Source: Cannabis sativa (Eukaryota > Streptophyta > Magnoliopsida > Rosales > Cannabaceae). From it: DNA of 64,000 nucleotides. Both the position numbers and the translations under genes were made by a program. Below, piece by piece: positions 44,291 to 55,960 of this stretch. The stretch spans positions 33,701,396-33,765,395 of the forward strand of contig NC_083603.1 of assembly GCF_029168945.1 (NCBI RefSeq). The letters are read 5' to 3'. The notes beneath the pieces are model-generated. The model had not been told where the DNA came from. It saw nothing but the letters and a program-made list of their open reading frames with translations, and ran no database searches. Positions within the stretch are counted from its first letter, which is position 1; the number at the start of each line of letters is the position of its first letter.

Positions 44291-46990
44291 TTGATGCTTA
44301 TGCATAAATTTTCTCACTGCAATTTTTTTGTGTGTTTTTGCAGCCTTCCGAAATTCTGAACCTTTTACTTCAAGAGTCAGACCATTACTCTAGTCGTGAG
44401 ACATGGCAGGGTGGTAGTCGGTATTACCAAAAAGTAATAGCCATATTTTTGGAAATGCATTTGTTGGAAAGAGTGAAGGAGGAATCCCCTTTCAAATAAT
44501 TTTTTTAGAGAGAACCATTAGCATCTTTGGGTGCACTTATCAATCAATTATTCATGCATAAGATCAAATTAGATAAGTATTAAGAAGTGCATTTTTACAT
44601 TGCAAGGAAGAAATGTTGATTTGGCCAAACTGAGTTTGCCCTGGTGATTAGGCTTAACAAGTCATGGACCTACTGAGTCTAAGGTTGAAGAGAAGGCAAA
44701 GTTAGACCGTTGGATAGTAGAATACTTCAATAGGGATCCATCCATCAACATTGGTTGACTGTGCAGCGTCTTTGTGAGTTGCACTGAGAAGGATGACGTT
44801 TACAAGTTTGGTATGGTCTTGTTTATGATGGGTGTTCTGACTGGGAAAGAGGATAAGACCTTTCTTTTTTCTACGAGTACCCGTGGTGGAAGATTTCTTT
44901 CAACTATTGAAAGAAAATTAGAGTAAATACTTTGTAGAAAAGAAGAAGCATATGGATAGGAAGATTGAAAAGGGAATGACTCAGAAGGAGTCGAAGTACT
45001 TGACCTATGGATATGCTGTAGCATTACAACATTGGGCTTACGAGTCCATCCAAAAGCTTTCTAAGAAATTTGCGATCAGAAAATCGCATCGTTTTCCTAG
45101 AATGGTGAACTGGGAGAGTAAGGAGGTGTTACTAGGTAAGGATGAAGTCATTAGATCGATTGCCAAAAATGTACGTTTTTTGATTCATTGTATTTGTTCA
45201 CTTTTATTTATTTATTTCATTTTAATCTAAGTATAACAATCTTTTTGTTCTTATTTACAGTTGCTAGTCTACTCTGTTTTATGTCTGTGGCCTAATGAGG
45301 CAAAGTTTCTAAGCAATGTCACTGGAGGTGAAGCGCCTCTATTTGTAGATATCGAGGAATCGGTTATTGGTATTGATGGACAACCTACTCAGGATAGTTT
45401 CTGTAGCCAGGCTTCAAAGCTCACACAAACCCTAGAACAGCGAGTGAAGGAAGCTAGAATCTTCAGAGAGGATACACCACCACCCTCTCAACCATCAGGG
45501 GCCCGTTCTGTTCCACGATCTACATCGATGCCCCATTCTGTATCTATGCCGTAGTTAGCATCTCTTCCCCGCACTTCACAGCTTCAGGTTCCAATATCTT
45601 TTGCCATATATGGCAAGATTGGAGAGTGTTAAGAGGGAACAGCTTGCCTTGAAGCAAGGCTAGAATGATATAATAAAAGGGTAGACAGAGCTCATGGATT
45701 ACTTGAAGAACCTATCAACACTCATGGGAGATCCGAGAAGGCCCAACGCAGAGGAAGAGCCACAGCCAGACCCCATTTCTCTAGGAGATGAGTTCATTCT
45801 TCCCAATGATTAGAGACCCGACGATGTGGAAGATGTACTCCATACACCTCAGAACATGTCGATCACGTCCATTGGAGATATGAAAGATTCAGAGGTACAT
45901 GTTTTAGAGACCGTTCCAACACTGGTGGATAAGAGACCAATGAAGAGACCGAGGTGGTTTGATGAGTACACCAAAATGAAGAAGAAGATGAAGCCATTGA
46001 TAGCTCATGTGAATGTTTACCCACTTCTGCCCATTGATCAGAACCTACTACATAGTTTCCAAAATTGGTTAGTGGGAACCATTGGAAACAAGTATCCGAG
46101 GGTTGTCTTCACTAGTGTACATGGTGTGGCTTGGTTCTAAAAGCTACTTACTAAAAAGGAATGGCTTTCTAATGATGTAAGTTTCTTAACTAAGTATTAT
46201 TTTCTATTGTTTACTGTTGTTATTTGTTTTATTTTTTTAATGTTCTAATGTGCTCGTGCTGATTTATTTGTATGAAATGTGCAGCATTTGGATACAGCTT
46301 TCCATATGATGAAGAGGCAGCAACACTTCTTCCAACAGTTGTACCCACATAAGTGTACTATCATGCCATCTTGGTTTTCTTCATTGTTGAAGGGTCGAAG
46401 GGACGCTTGGAAGGAAAATATTGACCACATAGGCTTTGTTTGGAATGAGTTCATCTTGGAACTCGTTCATGGGGATCCACTCTAATTCATGCCATCTTGG
46501 AAAGATATGGAGTGCATATACATGACCATCTTCTTGGATAGACAAAAACATTAGGTGGCTATGGAGGCGAATCTTGAGTTGTGGAAGGTGTTTGTCATCA
46601 ATTCAAGTATTGGAACTTTGACTAGAGACGAACTGAAGACGCTAATGGATGCTTGGTGCAAGATATTATCTAAATTGGTGGACTAGTCTGGTTTTTATGA
46701 CACCAATTACATGGTCATGGTCCCTCAAATGATAGCCTCCGAAAATCAGGTCAGAATATTAAACTGTGATCTCATGGACCATGAAGTTGTACCTCAAACA
46801 AAATTGAAGTAATTAAGTGCAGTTTTAAGAATACATTTAATAATTAAATTTTATTATTATTCTCTATGGTTTACTAAATTTTGCATTTAACTAATAATGT
46901 AGTGGCAATTACAAAATGTACTTCATAGAGTATATCGAGCATAAGCTATTGGATCCACCATTCGTTGGAGTAGATGATGACCATATGTCA

Positions 46991-47340
46991 CTCTTCCGTT
47001 AGAGATGGGGTGTAGATTTACTCTACCAGAACTTGTCATGAACTTTGGGTGTTTCTTTTTAATATATCAGTTAAACAATACTTACTTTTAGGCTTTTTTA
47101 TTTGAACAATCTACTTATAACTAAAATCATTTAATTTTTAATGGTGTTTTCTATATAACCCGATAGGTCCAATATAGGCTTGATTGTCTTTAACTATTTT
47201 CCATGCAAAAATTTATAGAACTATATGAAAACTTGTTTATGCCAAAAATGTTTAACAAAGTACAATAATAATTCAACAAGAATACATAATAGTACAACAC
47301 ATAATAATATTAAATTCAACATTTATTTTTAACCTCGGTA
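46991..47340. other. MULE spacer between the convergent genes
   Basis: AT-rich, non-coding, with one GGCCCGAT-like pair at about 47158-47185. It separates the 3' ends of the plus-strand Ulp1-like gene and the minus-strand transposase gene. Confidence 0.55.
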
Positions 47341-49105
47341 AGTGTAAAATGCTATGTTGTGCCCCTTGCCACCACACTTGCTACAAGTTCATTTTACCAC
47401 AACCTTTCCTTATTACATGCAGTTTAGTTTGACTTAATTCTTCCAACCTTTTGCTTCTTTAGTCGTCCTGCTGGTTGCTTCTCAACAGGCATTCCAACGT
47501 TTAAGCTCTTTATGATATCAGATAATTCCCAATCCTCCACGTCACAAATTGGCATAATTGTGTCTTCATATGTCCTCCCCCAATATTTTGTTGTGTAATG
47601 TGACGAGCATAGTGCGTACATGCTAATACTCCGTTACTGAGCTGCAACACATGCATGAGGACAAGGAAACTTCATGACTTGGAACAAGCTGCAAGTGCAA
47701 GTTTGTTCTTGCAAGTCCACTACGGCATCAGTCTAAACTGATCCTCTAGGGTGGACATTCAACGTGTAAGGTCCAAATCTGTCAACGTTCAAATGCTGAG
47801 ATTTCTAAAACTACACTAACAAGTCCTCCACAATTTCTGGTGCTAGGGTCTTCGTCCACTTGTAAACTTTTTCTTTTCGCGTAGCAAACCACTATTAGAC
47901 TTTCGACCTCAAGAATTCTATAGAAGAAGTGATTGAAAAGAAAAAGTTACTTGTCATTACATTGTAACGTACCCCTGGAAAGTATGACCGAACCCATTTC
48001 TCAAATCCAATTTCCTCAAGATATTGTTCGCCAACAACATTCATTGCCTGAATGTTCTCAAATTCTCAGTGAAACTCTATTTTTAAATATGTGTAGGCAC
48101 ATGTGTAAATATGATTTCTGAAAACATCAGTCTTGAACTTGTGGTTGACGTTCATAATAATGTGGTGGTAGCATGAACCATGGTGTGCATCAGGGAACAT
48201 GGTCTCCAAAGCATGAACAATGCTTTGATGCCTTTCTGACGCGAAGGCTAAGTTCTCAACATCACCAATCGCTTCTTTCAATTTCCTCAGGAAATAGGTC
48301 CAAGAGTTGTGGTTTTCACTATTAACTACAGCAAAAGCTATAAAAAATATGGCTGCCTGCATCCAGTGCCACTGCACACAACATTTTCCCACCATACCTA
48401 GTCTTCAAGAAAGACCCATCAAATAATACAACAGGTTGGCAAAATCTAAACCCAAGCCTACAAGGACCCAGAGAGAAGAAATAATACCTAAAGGGACAAT
48501 CCTCTACCACAAAATCCGTGACGGTACCTGAATTTCTCAACTTTAGCATGTGCAAGTAATTAGGTAATTTTGAATATGAATCTTCAGGTGTACCCCGAAC
48601 TAGGTGTAATGCCTTCTTTCTACACCTCCAAGCCTTTTCATAACTCATTTGGATCCTGAAAATCCTGGTGCATTTCTCTCCTTATATCAAAGGCCAAATG
48701 ATTCAAACTGTCAGTTGTGAATTTATCCTTAATTAGGTGGGCAACTATCAAAGGTGATGCTTGATGGTTATCTTTTCCTCAAATATTAAGGGAACATGTA
48801 TGTACATTTTCAAATGTAGTCACCTCAATCATGTTAGAAAGTACGTTCTTCTTCGCTCTTAATCTCCACCCATAATCTGTATCATTACATGTAACGTGCC
48901 GAACAGTAGTATCAAACTTTCTTCATTGCATACAAGACAACATCAATCTTTAAATGCTCTTTGTCTCTAAAAAACTTTCCTTGATGTAACTCCCCATATG
49001 GTGTGCCGCCCATTGCTATATAATTACTATGATCCTCCATGTCTTCTCTTGTAAAAAAAATTCTCCTTGAATTTACCATAACTTTTCGAAGAAGTGAATT
49101 GATCG

Positions 49106-49262
49106 CTAATCAGTATCATTGGTCCCTCTAGCATCACTAGGACCACAAGGATCATTGGTCCCTTTAGCATCACTAGGACCTGTACCGTCAGTGGTCCCTC
49201 TAGCTTCACTGGTTCTTCTAGCATCACTAGGACCTCTACCATCAGTGGTTTCGCTAGCATTA
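49106..49262 (-). repeat. Minisatellite inside the transposase linker
   Basis: Imperfect units of about 24-33 bases (TGGTCCCTCTAGCATCACTAGGACC on plus is the fullest form, varying between copies) that would encode repeats like GPSDARGT on minus. Five to six units. Confidence 0.75.
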
Positions 49263-50039
49263 CTGGTTTCGTTTGGACAACTACTACAAGTACCAGATGT
49301 TTGGCAATTTTCTCTACAGGGCATTCCTTTCTATGTTGGTGGCATAGGTGGTCTTTGGTAGGATAGTGGAGTCAAGTTCAAAGCTACATCAATAGGAACC
49401 TCTGTATCTGGGTCATCTCTTACATCACCATGGCCGTAACATACCATTCAGGATCTGGACCATCACAAAAACTATCAAGAAAGGACATTTGTGCTACAAT
49501 GTCAGCTCTCAGCATCATAGTGTTTAATTCAGGTAACACATCAGCTGCCAACACCTCCAGATTCATTTCTGGTACAAAACTCCCAACCTCGCTACGAGTA
49601 TCCTTAACAGTACTTGGTGTGGGACTAGGATCGATACAAACATTCTTCTTTACAAAAGTCACAAATAAGGGAGTGAATTCATCTAGCTTCTTCGCAAGCA
49701 TGGTCAAAAAGAACCTTACACGCTTATCATTTCGAATAACATCAGGGCGATACATTAAGAATTTCATGTACTTGTAATTCACTTCTAATTTCAAGTCATG
49801 ATGCACTTTGTTATCATCGAGTTCTTCTTACAAAAGGTCAACCAAACGTGAGTAGCTTACATTGGTATAAATATCAAATTTTTAGTGCGGTTATAAACCC
49901 AATCTCTACGTTGAAGCTTCCAATTACCTTTATACATAATGAACACAAGAACAGTTGAACCTGTCACATGCAATAAAAAAAGTTTGCAATTACAAATTTA
50001 GAGCAAAAATCTAATAGAAAAGTGATAAAAAAAAGTCTT

Positions 50040-50432
50040 AAACTGCCATAAATCTTTAAACCATCGAGCCAAATCGTACCCCATCGGGCCTAGCATCAAA
50101 CTCATCAATCCCAGTTTTAGATCAAAGAGGACAACCAGACAGGCATCAGGCCTACATTGGACAAACCATCCAACTCATGATGCCTAGATTTAGAATCAGA
50201 CCAGCATCAGGCATAAATCAGGCTTACATCGGGCCAATCAGCTCTGCCCTTAAGTCCAGGTTAACAATCGGACTACCATTGAGCCCAATCGAGCCATCCT
50301 CTCCTATCTTAGTCCTTAGAGTATTATTGGACTACCATCGGGCACCCATCGGGCCTAATCAAGCCATCATCCTTAACCTTAAATCTAATAATCAGATCGG
50401 GCTAGTATCGGGCCCCTATCGGGCCCCATCAG
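50040..50432 (-). repeat. Right GGCCCGAT motif array of the MULE
   Basis: The same motif family as 43760-44290 but in inverse orientation (ATCGGGCC on plus), in the first intron of the transposase gene. The densest part is 50335-50425 (CATCGGGCACCCATCGGGCC and similar). Confidence 0.75.
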
Positions 50433-50760
50433 ACTAGACGATAAAAATGCAGATTAACTAGAACAAACCACACAACAACCATTTAAACACAAAACAACAT
50501 AAAAATAGCAACAATCCACATATCAATCTCTAAAACAACAATCTAAACTAAATATAAGAACCAAAAATAAAAATAAAAAAATCACTTACCCATTGATTTT
50601 TGCTAAAAATTGATGGGTGCCTCAAAAATTGAGTCTCACACAGAAGTCTCTAACTTCTAGCACTTTGTAGTAGCTTGGAGAGGTTAATTTACAACTAAAA
50701 ATAAAATTATAGTTTCAATTGTTAGAGACGAGGAGAGAAACAGAGGTTGATATTAGCTTC

Positions 50761-51619
50761 ATAATTTACATAATTTATTCCGTAATATACACAACCTAGT
50801 CTTGCATATTTGCAATCCATTGAGATGAATTGGCCACTAGTTTCGTAATTTACATAATTCATTCTTTAATCAAACAGTCCATTATAAAATATGACAATTT
50901 GAAAATTCAAGCTTGGTATGTCAACTATAAACCAATTTTCTAGAAACTGTAACGCAACAATTATAATTTTTGCTAGGCATCTAATATAAAACCTTAAATT
51001 AACTAATTACACCCCTATGTGATACAAATAAACTTACCACAATTAAGTTTTCTCTGTACGAGTCGTGTATTGTAAATTTTGAGCCCTGTCTTTTATATAT
51101 AATAATATTGTAGTAGCATAATTATTATTTAAGAGATTTACAACATAATCGTAACTATGAATAAAAAATGTGTTTAGGCATTGTTAAGTAAAAATTTATC
51201 AATATTTTTTTTGGCACTAATTAAAAACCACTTGTACGTTAATGATATATTGTGGAGAAGAAACTATTAGAACTCTGTAAACTAACCTTAAATCAAGAAA
51301 TTTAATATATGAAAAAATCTAACTATATTATAAATGTTTTTTTAGAGAGTCTTGTGTTGGATTTTCTATATAAAATACTTGAAAATATTATAAAATCATT
51401 ATATCGTTATCAGCTTGTAATTATTAGTATGTCAATTTTCAGATCATTTGTAAAATATTAAGCCAACTTTAATGCAACTACTCAAAAACATAAAATGAAA
51501 ACAATGTTTCCATCTTGATGGCTCGAGATGAATACAAATTTACCTTATTCTTCGTGATTTAATATAAATAAATCTACCATTAAAAATATGAAAAATAACA
51601 TTAATACAATGGGTAAAAT
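50761..51619. other. No supported feature
   Basis: AT-rich, no frame, no recognised repeat. A CATAATTTACATAATT-like segment occurs at about 50759-50775 and again at 50846-50862, which may be an old duplication near the MULE end. Confidence 0.5.
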
Positions 51620-51622
51620 ATT

Positions 51623-53687
51623 AGCTACTGTATTGATATATATTTTTTTTGGATTATAGCAATTTTAGATTGATCGGAAACTCCAGATCTATTTTTTACA
51701 GATCTACATTCACTGTATTTCCCAACAAATTATAACTGTCTTTTATACTATTTCCCACTAGTTCATAAAATCGTTGGAGATGTGGGTGTCATAAAAATAC
51801 ATAACTTTAAAAGACGATAATTGTTTGGAAAAGTCACTTTAAATGACGGTTTACAACTGTTGAGATAAATCACATTAGATGACAGTTTATAACTGTTGGC
51901 AATAATATTATATAAATTAAATTACTTTATATATATATTAAATATTAAATATATATAATAATATTTATTTTCATAAAAAATAATATTAATTTAAATAAAT
52001 AAAATTAATATATTTTCATAATTCACAATATATACAATATTATTTTTAAAAAAATACAATTCTAAATAAATAATAAACATCAATATTACAACTTCATTTC
52101 TAAATAAATATCATAATCTTTAAACAAAAAATTGTAATAACATCCATATTATAGATATTGTTCTTCAAAAAAAATTATTACAATGCGTCTTCTTCAAATT
52201 TTATAGCGTTTTCGAGTTTAGACCCATCAAGCACCGATCTTTATCGAGAAGAATAAAAATGTGTTTCACGTCTGAATCTTTTTCTCCTGTTAGCTATGGT
52301 TGCCACAAACATCATTTATCTTCCAACATTCAACTACCGAATAATCTCAGCCATTCATCAAACCTCAAATGGAGCTTCCAATAGCCATTAACAACATATA
52401 CACTTACCTGGAGACCTTCTTTCAAAGCAAGGAATAAGAATATCTTTTGAATGTATGAAACGACGACTCAACTAGACCCATCCATATTCGGAGATGACAA
52501 CTCAATTGGACCCGTCGAGATCCATGGACTTTGTTGCTGGAGATGACTCGTCCGAGAACATGAGAGAGGGAGAAATCCCGTTGATAACCCCGATCAATTC
52601 TTCATTGTGCAAGCATGTCACCATCTCTTCCACCACCCCTTGCGCAAGTCTCCTCCACCATCCCTAGTTCAAAGAGTCGTCGTCTCCTCCATTGCCCCCT
52701 ACAACTGAGAGAAAGAGAGAGACGTTTGAGATGTGCGGCTGAGTGTTTTCATTTAGGTTCTTCTTTTTGGGGTTACACAATTTTTTATATGTACCCTATT
52801 TGATTTTACCCTAATTAATTATTTTATTATTTATTTATATAAAATAAAGTAAAATCTGATACACTTTAATTTTATTCTAATTATTATTTTATTATTTATT
52901 TATTTAAAATAATATAAAATCTAATAGTAAAAGAGAAATTTTATTTACTCCAAAAATTTCTAAAGACACCTCATTTTAATAATTTTTATTTTATGTAAAA
53001 TTTATATCTTTAATTGTACTAAGTATTTTTAACTTTTTTCTTCCAATTCATATTCTTAAAAAATATACCTATAAAATAAAAATAAATTATATTTCAAACA
53101 TTATAAGAAAAAAATTAAAATAAAAAATTATATGAAATTTTCATAGAAAAAAATAAAGAATATATATACATGATTTAGAAGAAAAAAATTGAAAATAAAA
53201 TCAAAATAAGTATTAAAATTAACATAAAATAATCTGAGGAAAAAACTAAAAAAAAATATATTAAGAGTAATTTTTAGAAAATATTTAAGTTTAGTTTTTA
53301 TTAATAATGGGGTATAATTATCATTTTATGGGGTGGAAATAGAACTCCCTTAATAAAAGAACATGTTAAAAAGAATTTTTCCCAACAGTTTATAATTGTT
53401 GGGAATACTAATTATACCCAACGATTTATAACTGTGGGGAATACTTAGTATTCCCAACGTTTTATAACTATGGTGAATAACAGTTATAAATTGTTGGGAT
53501 TCACTTTTTTCTTTTACAAAATTTCATTTAGTATTGCCACAATTCTCCACTGTTGGTAGTGATTTCTCCTAACGATTTTTTTGCTTCAGTTCTAACCCGT
53601 TAGGAAAAACTTCCACTTTTTTTTTCCAACGATTTTCATAATTGACCCTCTTATTAACCGTTGGGAACAGTTAATTTTGTAGTAGTG
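51623..53687. mobile_element. Probable non-autonomous CACTA transposon
   Basis: The right end CAGTTAATTTTGTAGTAGTG (53668-53687) is the inverse of CACTACTACAAAATTAACTG, a standard plant CACTA terminus, followed by ATT. The left end is poorer: ATT (51620-51622) then AGCTACTGTA, a plausible decayed CACTACTG. Subterminal motifs related to CCCAACGATTTATAACTG occur in both orientations on both sides (51720-51900 and 53380-53500), as expected for this superfamily. No transposase is visible. The middle contains a GC-richer block (52200-52740). Confidence 0.7.
52200..52740. other. GC-richer block inside the CACTA element
   Basis: Distinctly less AT-rich than the flanks, with CT-rich and GA-rich runs (for example GAGAGAAAGAGAGAGACG near 52711-52722). 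Only a 62-codon frame (52615-52803), not convincing. It may be a captured gene or promoter fragment, or an internal part of the parent CACTA. Confidence 0.4.
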
Positions 53688-53690
53688 ATT

Positions 53691-54190
53691 TTATGAATCT
53701 ACAAATTGAATTTAGGAGAATTAGTTTTCTAGAATTTTAATTATAATTTAAGATTGAATTTATGTTTTGAACTAATTTCACTTCAGATTTTTGAATCAGA
53801 GGGTAATTGCATATATTTGAATTGATTTGGGTCTTCTTCTCACGTGATCACGTCGCTAAAATTAATAGTGGTTCTTTGACTGCCAGGGTTGATTCATTGT
53901 TGTTGTACTCGTTTGATCGCACGAAGGGTTCGAGTTTCTCAAGCATTGTTCGTGTAGCTTAAAGGTGAGTGTAACAGGTATTTGTGTAAATTTTTTTATT
54001 TGGACTGTATAAATATTTAATTGGCCAGCTCACTATAAATTTGTAATATTATTACCTTTTTAAGATATAACCAAAAAAAGTCTAATTTCAAAAGGCATTG
54101 CTATTATGCATGAGAAGGTGCCAAGGCCATATCAGTGTGGCACATTATAAGTAGTTTGTGGTCTTCTATATTATTTATTTAATAATAAAT
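53691..54190. other. No supported gene
   Basis: Non-coding. The part at 54093-54150 (GGCATTGCTATTATGCATGAG, then AGGTGCCAAGGCC) looks like an end of a small dispersed repeat, but no matching second end is visible here. Confidence 0.4.
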
Positions 54191-55063
54191 CTATGAGACG
54201 CGATAATAAATTATACTTTTATAGTGAGATTTTAAAAAAGACACGTGTATTAACTTTCCTCGAGGAGAGCAGAGATGTCGATGAGAGACCCCTCGAGTAC
54301 GAACCTCGCCTGAACCAGACTCAGCGAGATGATGCGAATATGACCGAGTCTAATCGCATTCGTATGACTCGCTTTATGTAGGAATAAGGAACGACTTTAA
54401 ACTCACATATATCAGGATATATGCGAGTATCCCTGCGATCCTCCTGCAGAAACATAGAGATCGATTCTCTATGTTACGAGCTGGTCCTGTTGACCCAACA
54501 ACCTTGATAAACCAATATAGACTCGAATGTCTTTGCTGTATCAGCTTGTTATATGATGTCCGTATAAGCGACTTTGAAAGGACATAGACATCCTAGACTC
54601 GACTAGTCTCGAATGCATCCTAAGCCTGCGAGCTTCTGTAAGAATATGAACAGCCAACTCGCGTTTTAAAAGTCGCATACGTTGTTCTATTTAGTGAAGT
54701 AAGCTGGAAACTGTTCTTTATTTATTATGTTTACGTTTTTTAGTTTAAATATTATAATTCAATGTCTGAACGGAATCATAATGAATCCAATCCTTGTGTA
54801 AATGATAGGACTCTTGCTTTGTATGAAAAGGATTGATCCGCCGTGAAATGGACAAGACAGAATCCTTGCAACAGTGGACTAAGCAGACCGTGATCTGACT
54901 GAACCACTATACTCTCTTGTGTTCATTATATTTCCAGTTTCTGCTAAATATTTTTGTGTTCTTAATTTGAATACTCGCCATTCTGGGTCGAGTACTCGCA
55001 TATATTCTTCATACCATATTATTATTATTTATTTTTGGTGTTGTAAAAATTCCTTCGACAACA
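54191..55063 (+). repeat. Gypsy element F 5' LTR (left end uncertain)
   Basis: Higher-GC sequence ending CGACAACA directly before a PBS. The left limit is a guess from the change in composition; the TG start was not fixed. The 62-residue frame at 54193 is not supported as a gene. Confidence 0.5.
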
Positions 55064-55065
55064 TT

Positions 55066-55082
55066 TGGTGCCGTCTGTGGGA
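55066..55082 (+). other. Element F primer binding site
   Basis: TGGTGCCGTCTGTGGGA, two bases after the LTR end. This form (TGGYGCCGTCTGTGG) is common at the PBS of plant Tat-type gypsy elements. Confidence 0.8.
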
Positions 55083-55117
55083 ATGCATTACTTTGCAGAT
55101 TTAGAAGGAGAATCACA

Positions 55118-55960
55118 ATGGCTGAAAATCATACAAATGGAGAAGTCAACAATGGATCAATCAACATTGGGACAATGAATGTCCCACTTCCAGGAAACAG
55201 GGTACCTCCCATCGATACCATCAACGGCGGAGTAGGACGGACGAACATAATGCCGCTTAATTTGTTCCCTGAGACTGCAGCTCACATTGGGGAAACATCC
55301 ACGCCAGCAACCATAGTGGGACAATTCTCGCCTATCACACCTGTCGTGGTTTCTGAGGGCATTGTTCAATTAACCACCGACAAGTACACGACGATATAGG
55401 ATCAAATACGCGCTTTACAAGTTGAAATCGACGGACAGAACAGGACACGGCGCCCTCCTCGAGTACCCACTACCCGCTCAGACAATCCACAGGTAACTAC
55501 CTCTAGACAACGAACTAACCGTATTTGCAGGGAACAAAGGATAGGTCAGGAGGGGCTCGATTTAAATCAACCAATGTCAAGAGATCAATCCGTAAGAAAC
55601 CTCAACCGCGAGGCACAACCGGAAGAAGATCCAAAACATCGTAACCCTCGCAGTAGACCCCAACCACGAAACGAGGAGAATGACACTGAGTCCGGCTCTT
55701 CATCTTCTTAAAGTCACACTCTTAGCAGGTACACTAGGTCAGGTTCGGTGGAGACACCTTAAGGAGGAAGATACCAAGTTCATAGGGGTGATCCTCGTGA
55801 TCACCTTAACTCAGTTTTTAGGGCGCGTTCCCAGACGCCCCGAAACGATGAAGAACCTCGTGATCCCTGTTTGGGCGATCAGGGCATAAATAACCGCACC
55901 AACCCGCCTAACGCACCAGCTGCGAATACTTGAGTTGTTATCCCCGCAAATATAGTCGCT
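55118..55960 (+). pseudogene. Element F gag N-terminal part
   Basis: ATG at 55118, 35 bases after the PBS, begins 'MAENHTNGEVNNGS' and is open for 93 codons. After a TAG at 55397-55399 the same frame continues ('DQIRALQVEIDGQNRTRR', then an Arg/Pro/Glu-rich stretch) with further stops near 55709 and 55760. The coiled N-terminal part and charged linker fit gypsy gag. It is cut at about 55960 where element E begins, before the capsid core and zinc knuckle. The GC-rich codon use contrasts with the copia pieces around it. Confidence 0.7.

Larger units (their letters stand above)
41644..46990 (+). pseudogene. MULE-borne Ulp1-like (C48) peptidase gene
   Basis: Likely exon 1 is ATG ACG GCC AAG (41644-41655) with donor GTAAG at 41656. 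The intron runs to an acceptor CAG at 44341-44343 and contains a solo LTR. Later exons: about 44344-45168, 45261-46176 (acceptor TTTACAG, donor GTAAG) and 46285 onward. Content: a DUF1985-like region ('YKFGMVLFMMGVLTGKED', about 44790-44860), a Pro/Ser-rich linker, and a C48-like tail ('MPSWKDMECIYMTIF', then 'KH', stop, 'VAME'). The catalytic His is kept, but the Trp after it is a stop, and the Asp of 'YDS' is Asn ('INSS'). Several other stops make it a pseudogene of a SUMO-protease-like protein. Confidence 0.65.
47342..50593 (-). pseudogene. MuDR-type MULE transposase (MURA-like)
   Basis: On minus: ATG at 50593 with donor GGTAAGT, an intron to an acceptor near 49961, and then a MuDR N-terminal region ('MYKGNWKLQRRDW', later 49806-49420). 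A repeat-rich linker (49106-49260) and the DNA-binding zinc region (about 48900-48830, 'DYGWRLRAKK', 'HTCSL') follow. The catalytic core is at 48648-48066, a SWIM zinc finger at about 47703-47645 ('CTCSLFQVMKFPCPH'), a basic tail at 47621-47424, and a CCHC-like knuckle ('CSKCGGKGHN') near 47380. In the core, 'VLFDGSFLK' holds the first catalytic Asp, but the second site reads 'SERHQS' where the family has Ser-Asp-Arg. Frames are broken in several places. Confidence 0.85.
41345..50760. mobile_element. Mutator-like element (MULE) with MuDR transposase and Ulp1-like gene, decayed
   Basis: Two convergent genes mark the element: a Ulp1-like gene on plus starting near the left end, and a MuDR transposase on minus starting near the right end. 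Both have a short first exon and a long first intron filled with GGCCCGAT-like motifs, so the two ends mirror each other. MULEs carrying Ulp1-like peptidase genes are known in plants (KAONASHI-type elements in Arabidopsis, similar elements in cucurbits). Terminal inverted repeats and the 9-bp duplication could not be fixed by eye, so the limits are approximate. Confidence 0.75.

Noticed and set aside
54093..54150. Possible end of a small inverted-repeat transposon
   Set aside because: Only one end is suggestive; no matching inverted end or duplication was found nearby.
54193..54381. 62-codon plus-strand frame
   Set aside because: Located in the presumed LTR of gypsy F; no motif and no relation to the gag that starts after the PBS.
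55680..55889. 69-codon frame in element F
   Set aside because: It is in a different frame from the gag reading that runs through the same bases with only a few stops; treated as a shadow.
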